Part shown: piece by piece, positions 1 to 9,500 of the stretch | Layout of the letters: every line of letters begins with the position of its first letter | How positions within the stretch are numbered: the first letter of the stretch is position 1 | Assembly: GCA_009783235.1 (NCBI GenBank) | Contig: WRHN01000003.1 | Span: 62,001 to 126,000, forward strand | Direction: 5' to 3' | Length of the DNA: 64,000 nucleotides | Origin: Candidatus Saccharimonadota bacterium | Lineage (GTDB): Bacteria; Patescibacteriota; Saccharimonadia; Saccharimonadales; Saccharimonadaceae | Translations under genes and position numbers: made by a program | The notes under the pieces: model-generated | Seen by the model: the letters and a program-made list of their open reading frames with translations, nothing else | Databases searched by the model: none | What the model was told of the DNA's origin: nothing

Positions 1-6
1 CTATGA

Positions 7-74
7 TACAATACACGGTATATTGTGGTCGGATACCACAAGAGACTTTAGAAATTCGGATGTGATAGGAGAAT
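7..74 (+). promoter_or_regulatory. Cassette copy 1: -10 box and structured 5' leader
   Basis: A -10-like TACAAT lies at 7-12; the -35 would fall off the window edge. A hairpin follows at 24-40, with stem TGTGGT/ACCACA and loop CGGAT. Then come the block ATTCGG (54-59) and TGTGATAG (61-68), and AGGAGA just before the ATG at 78. The same order of elements precedes the paralogs near 33.9 and 49.3 kb. There the stem sequence differs but pairing is kept, so this is probably a conserved RNA structure. Confidence 0.6.
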
Positions 75-77
75 ATT

Positions 78-926
78 ATGAGGAAATTGACTAGTGTTAA
101 GCTTGTAGTTGCAGGTGCGGCCCGAGACGGCAACTACAAAGAATTTGCACTGCCAAAAGGTCACCGGGTGCGCCTCGCTCTGAGAAAGCAGCTGGTCGTC
201 TCGGAACTCGAGGAAATAATAGATAGATTGACGGATTACGCATATTTTATCGCTAAGCACAGCGATAAGGAAAATGTAGTCTGGCCGAAAAAGCCCGCGC
301 TGAGAAAACAGATTCAGGAAAGCGTCTACGGTTTATACGTCAGGGGCTACGAGTTAGAGTGCTTTTTGCGCTTAGGCGCAGACGTAATATCAACCGAACG
401 TCTGACGGAACTAGCCAACCCTGAGTACATCTACGACAGGCTCTGGATACCCGGTCATGACCGGAAGGGTTTCACAGAGGACGATCTAGACGGCACGTTC
501 ACGGGCGTATCCGTTTGTGGCGTGTTTTTGCGCTACGATGAAAAACCACTCGACAGCATCGATAGAAAATTAATATTACTTAATATGCCTTTCGATAGTG
601 GGATGATGGGCAGTCTTCACGTAATGACCCAGGTCAAGGCCATCGAGGGGTTAGTTGGATTTGATTTTGACCCAGTGTTTGAAAAAGCTCCCGTGAGCTA
701 CCGCGACAGTTTGTCCATGTACTTAATGGCCAAAAACAGCAAGACTGGCGCCATGCCTTACACCGGGGAAGGCGTTCTGGCATTCCCAGAATTACGAAGG
801 CGTAAGATCTACGATATGTCCATGGTTGGCGCGTCCCAGGTGCAAGATGGTATTTTGCACCTGGGCGGGACTAAAGGTGACGCGAGATGGTGTCGTGGTG
901 TTTCGCTTCTGGTTGGATTAAGATAA
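78..926 (+). CDS. Orphan protein, three-copy cassette family, copy 1
   Basis: Soluble protein of 282 residues with no domain I recognise. Two paralogs lie in the window, at 34025 and 49427. Shared blocks are FIAKHSDK (residues 57-64), GYELECFLRLGADVIS (90-105), TGVSVCGVFLRYD (142-154) and YRDSLSMYLM (208-217). The C-terminal ~65 residues are not shared. No signal peptide or membrane segment is visible. The ATG is preceded by AGGAGA at short spacing. The gene stands alone between a structured leader and its own terminator. Function unknown; family membership is certain, the role is not. Confidence 0.85.
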   Translation: MRKLTSVKLVVAGAARDGNYKEFALPKGHRVRLALRKQLVVSELEEIIDRLTDYAYFIAKHSDKENVVWPKKPALRKQIQESVYGLYVRGYELECFLRLGADVISTERLTELANPEYIYDRLWIPGHDRKGFTEDDLDGTFTGVSVCGVFLRYDEKPLDSIDRKLILLNMPFDSGMMGSLHVMTQVKAIEGLVGFDFDPVFEKAPVSYRDSLSMYLMAKNSKTGAMPYTGEGVLAFPELRRRKIYDMSMVGASQVQDGILHLGGTKGDARWCRGVSLLVGLR

Positions 927-961
927 AATTAGGCTTTAAACTTTTTAACTTTTCCTCTCCG

Positions 962-1031
962 CAATCGCAACCGATAAGGGCGTAAACTGCTCGGGGTCTT
1001 ACCCTGAGACAAGTTTGCGCCTTTCTTCTTT
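962..1031 (+). terminator. Conserved cassette terminator, copy 1
   Basis: The stem GGGCGTAAACT pairs with AGTTTGCGCC around an inner stem formed by CTCGGGGT and ACCCTGAG, followed by TTTCTTCTT. It is preceded by AATCGCAACC, the counterpart of CTATCACAACC at the other two copies. The layout matches the terminators at 34972 and 50341. Confidence 0.8.
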
Positions 1032-1061
1032 ATTCAGAGGATTTATGTTAAGATAGGAATT

Positions 1062-2354
1062 ATGAAAAAGACATTGAAGAAACTAAGTGACAATCAAATT
1101 GAAATTAAAGTAACGCTAGAGGCACCGGAGCTGAAATTAGCTCAGGACACTGCTGAAAAAGAACTGATTAAAGACGTTAAAGTTAAGGGCTTTCGCGAAG
1201 GCAAGGTGCCTAAAGACGTGGCCAAAAAGAATATCAACCAGATGGAGCTGATGAATCGTACGGCGGAACTGGCGATTAATAATGCGTTAATTGTTATTAT
1301 CAACGACGAGGGGATTCGGCCGCTATTGCGCCCCGAAGTGCAGTTGGGTAATTTCACTCCAGGGGTGAAATTGGATTTCACGGCTAATTTTACGGTACTG
1401 CCAGAAATTAAGTTGCCTAATTATAAAAAACTGACGACTAAAAAAATGCCAGCTGAGATTCGCGACGAAGACATAGAGGGCGTAATTGGCAACCTGTTGG
1501 CGGGCCAAGCTAAAAAAACTGCCAAGAAAGGCAAGGCCGAGCTGGGCGATGAAGTAACCATTGATTTTGTTGGGCGTTTTGCTAAGGACGACAAGGAATT
1601 TCCTGGGGGCTCGGGCAAAGATTTTCCGCTCAAACTTGGCTCGAATCAGTTTATCCCAGGTTTTGAAGAAGCTTTGGTTGGCGCTAAAGTGGGGCAAAAA
1701 TTTGACATTCCGCTGACTTTTCCTAAAGATTATCACGCTAAAAACTTAGCGGGACAAAAAGTGCAGTTTAAAACTACTGTTTCGAAAATTCACAAACTGG
1801 AGCAGCCAGAACTCACGGACGATTTTGCGGCTTCGCTGGGCGCGCCAAACGTTAAAACGGTGCAGCAACTGCGAGACGACATTGAACGCGAGCTGACGAT
1901 GCGCGCTGAGTATAATATTAACGAGCGTTTTCGCAATGATTTGCTAGATGAATTGGTGGGTAAAACCAATTTGGAGGTGCCGAAGCCGTTGATTGATGAT
2001 CAGATCGCCGCCATGAAGGCTGAATTTAACCAAAATCTGACGGCACGCGGGCAAAAACTAGAGGATTTTTTGAAAGAGAATAAATTTAAAGACGAGGCCG
2101 CGTGGGTGGATAAGGATCTAATGCCGATGGCCGAGAAGCGCGTCAAGGCGGGTCTGGTGGTAACAAAGTTAGCGGAGCTTGAAAAAATTGAGATTTCTCC
2201 GCAAGAAATTGACGGTCGAGTGGCGGCCATGCAGACTCAGTTTAGTGATCCAAACCTTAAAGATATGTATTCTACGCCAGATATGCGGGCGAATATTGCC
2301 AACCAACTGGCGGCCGAAAAGACACTGGTGCGTTTGGCAGAGTTGAACGGGTAG
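1062..2354 (+). CDS. tig: Trigger factor
   Basis: Ribosome-associated chaperone and peptidyl-prolyl isomerase that meets nascent chains at the exit tunnel; 430 residues, the usual length. The N-terminal ribosome-binding domain carries GFREGKVP, the signature loop that docks at L23. An FKBP domain follows at about 160-245 (GDEVTIDFVGRF, FIPGFEEALVG), then a helical C-terminal domain. The -10-like TAAGAT at 1049-1054 ends only 7 bases before the ATG, so the mRNA is probably leaderless. It is not followed by clpP/clpX, its common partners elsewhere. Confidence 0.97.
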   Translation: MKKTLKKLSDNQIEIKVTLEAPELKLAQDTAEKELIKDVKVKGFREGKVPKDVAKKNINQMELMNRTAELAINNALIVIINDEGIRPLLRPEVQLGNFTPGVKLDFTANFTVLPEIKLPNYKKLTTKKMPAEIRDEDIEGVIGNLLAGQAKKTAKKGKAELGDEVTIDFVGRFAKDDKEFPGGSGKDFPLKLGSNQFIPGFEEALVGAKVGQKFDIPLTFPKDYHAKNLAGQKVQFKTTVSKIHKLEQPELTDDFAASLGAPNVKTVQQLRDDIERELTMRAEYNINERFRNDLLDELVGKTNLEVPKPLIDDQIAAMKAEFNQNLTARGQKLEDFLKENKFKDEAAWVDKDLMPMAEKRVKAGLVVTKLAELEKIEISPQEIDGRVAAMQTQFSDPNLKDMYSTPDMRANIANQLAAEKTLVRLAELNG

Positions 2355-2428
2355 AGAAAAAGAAGCGGAAGATGAGCGCAGGCAGTTTTTGCTTTTCTGC
2401 TGCGCATTAGGATTGACTTTTTAGTGTT

Positions 2429-2553
2429 GTTATGATAGAATATGGAGCTAGGGTAGGGCGTAGGCTTTTGTGGCTTTTGTTGAACACAAAAATTCATAAG
2501 TCTGCTCGGTACTTTTTATTAATGTTGGTTTGTGATAAGGAAGGTGGCGCAAG
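2429..2553 (+). promoter_or_regulatory. Promoter and leader of the small membrane protein gene
   Basis: A -10-like TATGATAGAAT near 2430-2440 is followed by a hairpin, TTTTGTG/CACAAAA, about 30 bases further on. A ribosome site, AAGGAAGGTG, stands 8-10 bases before the ATG at 2554. The leader is about 100 bases long. Confidence 0.45.
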
Positions 2554-2787
2554 ATGGATGCTTTAAAAAATACTCCCGAAATGCCTCGAGAAGGAACGGG
2601 CGCATTTGCCGGCATGGACTATTCGCAGTTTGAGGGTTTCGACGACGGCGAGTACTTTGACGATGATGAGGTCTATAATTATGGTGGTTGTCGAACCGTG
2701 ATGGTCTCCGTTGCCTTTTTTGGCGCGGCAGTCCTTTTGGGCCTAGCTGTTGGTGTATTCTTAGGTTTAAAGTTTTTTGTGAATTAA
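2554..2787 (+). CDS. Small single-pass membrane protein
   Basis: Orphan of 77 residues. The first 45 are acidic and rich in Asp, Glu, Tyr and Gly. One strongly hydrophobic helix (about residues 49-74, with a GVFLGL motif) ends at the C-terminus. The layout suggests a tail-anchored protein with an acidic N-terminal segment. It has its own promoter, leader and terminator directly upstream of rpoB. I do not recognise the family. Confidence 0.7.
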   Translation: MDALKNTPEMPREGTGAFAGMDYSQFEGFDDGEYFDDDEVYNYGGCRTVMVSVAFFGAAVLLGLAVGVFLGLKFFVN

Positions 2788-2829
2788 TTTTCTAAAAACA
2801 ATTCGTTTTCGCTCAGGCGAGCAAACCAC

Positions 2830-2890
2830 AGGCTCCTAGAAGATATTTGAGAATTTATTCTCACCTAAATCTTCAGGGGCCTTTTACTTA
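2830..2890 (+). terminator. Long hairpin terminator before rpoBC
   Basis: A long interrupted stem runs from AGGCTCCT to GGGGCCT, with inner AAGAT/ATCTT and GAGAAT/ATTCTC, and is followed by TTTTA. It closes the small membrane protein transcript and insulates the rpoBC promoter. Confidence 0.7.
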
Positions 2891-2916
2891 TCACAAAAAA
2901 ATATTGCCAAAAACTA

Positions 2917-3109
2917 TTGCATTTTGAAAAAAATTTGCTAAAATTACTAGTAATGAAGTAGTGCAACCCTTTTCTTGTGCATCGCCGTGGCGGGCGAGTT
3001 TTTTGTTATCTGACGCACTACAAGGTTAACAAAAGCAGGCGCAAAAGGGAAAGATCCTTCACCACAACAGCCGCGATATCAGAGTAAAATAGCGAGGAGA
3101 GAGCTTTTT
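2917..3109 (+). promoter_or_regulatory. rpoBC promoter and pseudoknot-like leader
   Basis: TTGCAT (2917-2922), a 16-base spacer and TAAAAT (2939-2944) form the promoter. The ~155-base leader has two crossing complementarities: GTAGTGC (2958-2964) with GCACTAC (3015-3021), and CCCTTTT (2967-2973) with AAAAGGG (3043-3049). This a-b-a'-b' order is that of an H-type pseudoknot or of two exclusive folds. CGCC/GGCG forms a small hairpin between them. The ribosome site is GAGGAGAG before the ATG. No rplJ/rplL lies upstream, so control of rpoBC may act on this leader. Confidence 0.6.
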
Positions 3110-6100
3110 ATGGCAAAAAATATCAACAAGATTCCTGGGGTTACCGAGCGCAAGTTTTTTGCGAAACACGACGCAGCCCTGGAAATTCCAGACTTAATTA
3201 ATCACCAAAAAGAGTCCTGGAGTTACTTCGTCGAGCAGGGTTTGGCAGAAGTTTTAAATGAAATTAATCCGATAGATGATTATACGGGCAAGAAATTATC
3301 GCTGGCGATTGAGGGTGCGCACTTTGGCGAACCAAAAAAGACTGAGTCTGAAGCCAGAGACAGAATGTTGACGTTTGAGGCGCCGCTGTACGCCAATGTG
3401 CTGTTGACTAATAAAGTGACTGGCGAGATTAAAGAGGCCAAAGATTTTTTCCTGGGTAATTATCCATGGATGACCACCCAAGGCACGTTTATTATCAACG
3501 GAGTTGAGCGAGTAATTGTTTCGCAGCTTATTCGTTCACCGGGCGTGTTTTTTACTTCTAACAAGAAAACGGGATTAATTGACGCTAAGATTATTCCGAC
3601 ACGCGGTAGTTGGTTGGAGTTTGATATCAACAAAGACGGTGTGATCTCAGTATCTATAGATAAGCATCGCAAAGTTACGGTAACGACTTTTTTGCGGGCA
3701 CTTGGCATTGGCACGAATGCAGCCATCAACGAAATTTTTAATAAGGTCGAGGGAGCCGAAAAATATATCAAGGCGACTATCGACAAAGATTCGTCGAAGA
3801 CTACCAACGAGGCTTTGGTGGAGATTTATCGACGTTTGCGTCCGGGCGACCAGTTTACTTTGGACAACGCCAAATCGATGATTGAGCGCACGTTTTTTGA
3901 TTTTAAACGTTTTGATGTTGGTCGGGTCGGTCGGTATAAAATTAACCAACGACTCAAGGTTAACACCGAAAATACTCCCGAGAATCGTATTTTGTTGATA
4001 GATGATTTAACGGCGATTATTGCAGAACTTATTCGTATGAACGAGAGCGACACAGTGCCTGATGATATCGACGCTTTGCAGAATCGTCGCGTGCGTATGG
4101 TGGGCGAACTGATTGCCAATCAATTTCGTATTGGTTTTGCGCGCATTGGTCGGAACATTCGCGACCGTATGGCGCAGACTGAACTTGAGAATGTTACACC
4201 AGCGCAGTTGCTGAATACGCGCCCAGTTGTGGCTACGGTGCGTGATTTCTTCTTGACCTCGCAGCTGTCGCAGTTCATGGAGCAGATTAATCCAGTGTCG
4301 GAATTAGCGCAGAAGCGTCATTTGACTTCGGCTGGCCCTGGCGGTATAGCCAGAGATCGTGCGGGTTATGAAACGCGCGACGTGCACCCGACTCACTATT
4401 CGCGTATTTGCGTGGTGGAAACGCCAGAAGGCCCAGCTATTGGCCTGTCTTTGAACTTGGCGGCTTATGCGCGGGTCAATGAGTACGGTTTTTTGGAAGC
4501 CCCATATTTGAAAGTTGTCAAAGACGCCAAAACTCACAAGAGTAAAGTAACAAATGAAGTGGTTTATTTGAACGCCGCGCAAGAAGCCGAAGAGGTGATT
4601 GCTGATAGCTCTAATGAAACTGATGACGACGGCAGCTTTGTCAATAAAATGGTGTCGGCGCGCGAATATTTGAATCCGAAATTGGTGGAAGCTAAGGCCG
4701 TAACTTATATAGACGCGGCAAACAACCAGACGATTGGCTCGACCGCTGGATTGATTCCGTTTGTCGAGCGTAGTGCTATTGGTCGTAACTTGATGGGCGC
4801 TAACATGCAACGTCAGGCTGTACCGCTGATTAAAACGGCGGCGCCAACAGTCGGCACTGGTCTTGAATATACTATTGCGAAAAATTCTGGGCAGCTGATT
4901 TGTGCCGAAGCTGACGGCGAGGTCGTCAAAGCAGACGCCGAAGAAGTGCAAGTGAAATATGGCGCTAAGGACACGCTCAACTACAAGTTAGAGCACTTTG
5001 TGCGCTCCAATGATTCTGGTTGTTATAACCAAAAAGCAGTGGTTAAGCGCGGCGACAAAGTTATTAAAGACCAACCGTTGATTGAGGGTCCATCAATCGA
5101 CAATGGTGAAATCGCTCTGGGTAAGGACGTGGTGGTGGCCTACATGCCTTGGGGCGGCTACAACATGGACGACTCGATTGTTATTTCAGAACGTTTGGTT
5201 AAAAATGACGAACTCACGAATGTGCATATTGATGTTGAAATGATTGATGTGCGCGAAACTAAGCTGGGTGACGAAATTATCACTCGAGATATTCCAAATG
5301 TTTCAGAAGAGGCTTTGGCGCATCTGGACGATCAGGGTATCGTGGTGGTTGGTTCGGAGGTCAAACCCGGAGATGTGTTGGTTGGCAAAATTACGCCAAA
5401 GGGCGAGCAAGAGCTCAGCTCGGAGGAGCGTCTGCTGCGCGCGATTTTTGGTGAGAAAGCCAAAGATGTGCGCGACACCTCAAAACGCGTTGGTTATTCA
5501 CAAGCTGGTCGCGTGATTGGCGTGAAGATTTTTGATCGTGATCATGGTGATGAAATGAAATCTGGCGTGCTGCAGCAGATTCAGATTTTTATTGCGCAAA
5601 CTCGCAAGATACAGGTTGGCGATAAGCTAGCTGGTCGTTACGGAAACAAGGGCGTGGTTGCTAAGGTGCTGCCAGTTGAAGACATGCCGTTTATGGCGGA
5701 CGGAACGCCAGTTGATATGGTGTTGAACCCGATCGGTGTGCCTTCGCGTTCAAACTTAGGGCAGTTGTTTGAGGTGCATATTGGTGCAGCGGCCATGCAG
5801 CTGGGCTATAAAGTTGCTTCCCCGTCATTTGGCGGCGTGAAAAATGAGCTGATTGTTGAAGAGCTGAAAAAAGCTGGTATACCAGAAGACGGCAAGGTTC
5901 AGCTGTACGACGGACGTAACGGCGAACCGTTCCAGGAAAGGGCAACAGTTGGCGTGATGCATATGTTGAAATTGCACCACATGGTGGCTGATAAAATCCA
6001 CGCGCGCTCGACTGGCCCGTATGCTATGGTCACTCAACAACCGCTGGGCGGTAAGGCGCAAAACGGCGGTCAGCGTTTTGGTGAAATGGAAGTTTGGGCG

Positions 6101-6514
6101 CTCGAGGCTTACGGCGCTGCGACGACTCTGCAAGAAATGTTGACGATAAAATCAGACGATGTGATTGGACGGGCGCAGGCTTACCAGTCGATTATTAAAG
6201 ATATGGAAATTCAGGGCCCTGCTATTCCAGAAGGCTTTAACGTTTTGGTTAAAGAGCTGCAAGGTTTGGGGCTGAAAGTCAACATGATTACTGATGATGA
6301 AGTAGTAAATGCTGAAGACGTTGTAACATCGAAAGACGTCACTAACCCGCATATCCAAATCGACGAGCAAGACGTTAGCGAAGACGAAGAAGATGACGAG
6401 GACGTGGTTTATGACGAAGCTGACGCGGAGATTTCTGATATTGATGAGAGTAAAGACGGAGTGTCTTTTGAGACAGCCGACGAATTTAATGACGACTTAG
6501 AGGAGGACGAATAA
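3110..6514 (+). CDS. rpoB: RNA polymerase beta subunit
   Basis: Catalytic beta subunit of RNA polymerase, 1134 residues. Recognisable blocks are the rifampicin-pocket region (SQLSQFMEQINPVSEL and RDVHPTHYSRICVVETPEGP), the active-site block GRYGNKGVVAKVLP and the C-terminal GGKAQNGGQRFGEMEVWALE. A strongly acidic tail of about 50 residues (runs such as SEDEEDDEDVV) extends beyond the usual end; this is uncommon and may be lineage-specific. The stop overlaps the rpoC ATG (TAATG), which points to translational coupling. Confidence 0.99.
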   Translation: MAKNINKIPGVTERKFFAKHDAALEIPDLINHQKESWSYFVEQGLAEVLNEINPIDDYTGKKLSLAIEGAHFGEPKKTESEARDRMLTFEAPLYANVLLTNKVTGEIKEAKDFFLGNYPWMTTQGTFIINGVERVIVSQLIRSPGVFFTSNKKTGLIDAKIIPTRGSWLEFDINKDGVISVSIDKHRKVTVTTFLRALGIGTNAAINEIFNKVEGAEKYIKATIDKDSSKTTNEALVEIYRRLRPGDQFTLDNAKSMIERTFFDFKRFDVGRVGRYKINQRLKVNTENTPENRILLIDDLTAIIAELIRMNESDTVPDDIDALQNRRVRMVGELIANQFRIGFARIGRNIRDRMAQTELENVTPAQLLNTRPVVATVRDFFLTSQLSQFMEQINPVSELAQKRHLTSAGPGGIARDRAGYETRDVHPTHYSRICVVETPEGPAIGLSLNLAAYARVNEYGFLEAPYLKVVKDAKTHKSKVTNEVVYLNAAQEAEEVIADSSNETDDDGSFVNKMVSAREYLNPKLVEAKAVTYIDAANNQTIGSTAGLIPFVERSAIGRNLMGANMQRQAVPLIKTAAPTVGTGLEYTIAKNSGQLICAEADGEVVKADAEEVQVKYGAKDTLNYKLEHFVRSNDSGCYNQKAVVKRGDKVIKDQPLIEGPSIDNGEIALGKDVVVAYMPWGGYNMDDSIVISERLVKNDELTNVHIDVEMIDVRETKLGDEIITRDIPNVSEEALAHLDDQGIVVVGSEVKPGDVLVGKITPKGEQELSSEERLLRAIFGEKAKDVRDTSKRVGYSQAGRVIGVKIFDRDHGDEMKSGVLQQIQIFIAQTRKIQVGDKLAGRYGNKGVVAKVLPVEDMPFMADGTPVDMVLNPIGVPSRSNLGQLFEVHIGAAAMQLGYKVASPSFGGVKNELIVEELKKAGIPEDGKVQLYDGRNGEPFQERATVGVMHMLKLHHMVADKIHARSTGPYAMVTQQPLGGKAQNGGQRFGEMEVWALEAYGAATTLQEMLTIKSDDVIGRAQAYQSIIKDMEIQGPAIPEGFNVLVKELQGLGLKVNMITDDEVVNAEDVVTSKDVTNPHIQIDEQDVSEDEEDDEDVVYDEADAEISDIDESKDGVSFETADEFNDDLEEDE

Positions 6515-9500
6515 TGGAACACACAGGAAAGAACATTGCCGACTTTGACGCTTTGCGCCTAAGTGTGGCGAGCTCTGATGATATTTTGAATTGGAGTTAT
6601 GGTGAGGTAACAAAACCAGAAACCATTAATTATCGTACCCAAAAACCAGAGCGCGACGGACTGTTTTGCGAGCGTATTTTTGGGCCAGTTAAGGATTTGA
6701 ATCCGCACGACGCTAAACTTAAAGGCGTACGAGCGCGCGATGCGGCCATTGATAAAAATGGCGACTTGGTGACAAAATCTATAGTGCGTCGTGAGCGCAT
6801 GGGGCATATTAAACTGGCTGTGCCAGTGGCGCATATTTGGTTTATGCGAGGCGTACCAAGTGCCATATCGCAACTTTTAGGCATCAGCGTTAAAAATTTG
6901 GAGCGCATTGCTTATTATGCTAGCTACGTTATTTTGTCGGTAGACGAAGAACGGCGTGATCAATTGTTGACTGACAACGAGAATGAATTTGAGGCTGGCA
7001 AAGTGGCCATTAAAATGCGTTATGAAAAGGCGGCTGGCGACAAAGATGCCAATGTCAAGGAACTAGCGACTGAGCAAACCCACGAACTGGACGAGTTGAC
7101 CGAAAAATATGAGGCCAAGCGGGATCGTTTAGGTGTGCTGGTCAAAGGAGCGTTGGTCTCAGAGGCTGATTATCGTAATTTAGAAGAAGACTACAGCGAT
7201 TTGATTGAAGTAGGCATGGGTGGCGAGGCCATCGATCAGTTGTTGAGCGAAGTTGATTTGGAAGCAGAAATTGCTGAGTTGACAGAGGACGTTGCTAAGC
7301 GTCGCGGTCAATCTCGAGTGAAGATCCAAAAACGCCTGAAGCTACTTGAGGGCATGAAAAATGCGGGCATTAAGCCTGAATCTCTGTGTTTGACGGTTCT
7401 GCCAGTGGTGCCACCAGGACTGCGCCCGATGGTGCAGCTGACGGGTGGTCGTTTTGCTACGTCTGATATGAACGACTTGTACCGTCGGGTGATTATTCGT
7501 AATAATCGCTTGAAGAAAATGATTGAGCTGAACGCGCCAGAGGTTATTCGGCGCAATGAAAAACGCATGTTGCAAGAAGCGGTTGACGCTTTGATCGACA
7601 ACTCTTCGGCGCACGGTAAACCAGTTACTTCCGTGGGCGGTCGACGCACGCTGAAATCTTTGTCAGATTTGCTCAAGGGCAAGAAGGGTCGTTTTCGCCA
7701 GAATCTTCTGGGCAAACGAGTTGATTATTCTGGACGTTCGGTTATTGTGGCCGGCCCAGAATTATCGTTGGACGAGTGTGGTCTGCCAAAACGAATGGCG
7801 TTGGAGTTATTCAAACCATTTATTATCAGCAAATTAATTGAATGGGACGAGGCTAGCAATATCCGTAATGCGACTAGGTTGATCGAATCTGGTGAGGCTG
7901 TAGTGTGGGATGCTTTGGACGAAGTTATCGAGAGCAAATACGTGCTGCTAAACCGCGCGCCGACTTTGCACCGTTTGGGCATTCAGGCTTTTAGGCCGCG
8001 ATTGGTCGAGGGCCAGGCTATTCAATTGAGCCCGCTGGTGGCTAACGGTTTTAACGCTGACTTTGACGGCGACCAAATGGCGGTTCACCTGCCGCTCTCA
8101 GAAATCGCTCAAGCAGAAGCTAGGGATTTGATGAGTGCGCGTAACAACCTGCTGAAGCCGGCCGACGGTCTGCCTACCTTGTCGATTTACCAAGACATTG
8201 TGTTGGGTTCGTATTATATGACTTACGCTAAGCCGTCTGAACAAGTCGAGAATCCGCGGGTTTTTGCTTCGGTAGATGAAGCGGTTTTGGCGCGCGATAA
8301 AGGTCTGATTAAACCACAGACCAATATCAAAATTCGCTACAAAGGCGAGCTGCGCGACACTACGTTAGGGCGCGTCAAGCTGAACGAGGCTTTGCCAGAA
8401 GATTTTCCGTTTGTGAACGAAGTGATGACCAGAAAAGCGCTGAACCGAGTGTTGGCCCGCATTTTTAATCGTTACGGTAGTGACGTAACTGCGGATACGG
8501 CGAATGCTATTAAAGACTTGACTTTGAAGAACGCCACGCGCTCAGCGGTGTCGACTGGTATGACTGACTACTTTGACATTGATGATCTCGAGATTGATTT
8601 GAAAGAGGCGGACGACAAAGTTACGGCCACCACGAATGCTTTCAAAGACGGTTTGATTACTGATAGGGAGCGCCACACCGCTATTCGTACCGCTTGGGTG
8701 AACGCGCGTAATAATATTAGCGATAAATTTACCCAAAAATTGGTCGATACCGACACGGGAATTTCGATTTCTGTGCAATCTGGCGCTCGCGGTTCGATTT
8801 CGAACGTGGTCGATGTATCGGGTATTGTCGGTGTGATTAACGCCACTTATAACGTGTCGGCCAAACGTAATCTTGACGAGCTGAAAATGGCCGCAGAAAT
8901 TGAACTGCCAGTGCGCTCAAATTACAAAAAAGGTCTGACTCCTTTGGAGCTGACGGTGGCGGCGCGTGGTTCTCGTAAAGGTTTGATTGACACGGCGCTG
9001 AACACTGCGAAATCTGGTTATTTGACCCGGCGCTTGGTGGATGCTGCGCAAGACGTTTTCACCGTTGATGGCAACGAAGATACGGTTGATCCTGGTTTTG
9101 CTATTTACCGTGAAGATAGTGAGTACACCAGAGTAACATTTGAAGATCGTTTAATTGGTCGTTACGCGGCCGAAGATGTTAAGGGACATATTAAGGCGGG
9201 CGAGCTGATTACGCAAGATGTCGCGGCGGCTATCCAAAATGATGAAGCAATTGCTAGCGTAAAAATCATGTCGCCGCTTTCTACTTTGGACGTTGACGGT
9301 ATTCCGCGCAAGGCTTACGGTATAGATTTGGCGACTGGTGTATTGGTGGAGGCGCACGAGCCAATTGGCGTGATTGCGGCGCAATCTGTTGGTGAGCCAG
9401 CTACCCAGCTGACTTTGAACAACAAGCACGGCGCGGGTGAGGAAGACGTGACCGAGGGTCTGCCGCGCCTGGAAGAGCTGCTGGAGCTTTATGGTGCTGA

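Noticed and set aside
4304-4951. Minus-strand ORF (215 codons) over rpoB
   Set aside because: Shadow of a certain gene; no start signals.
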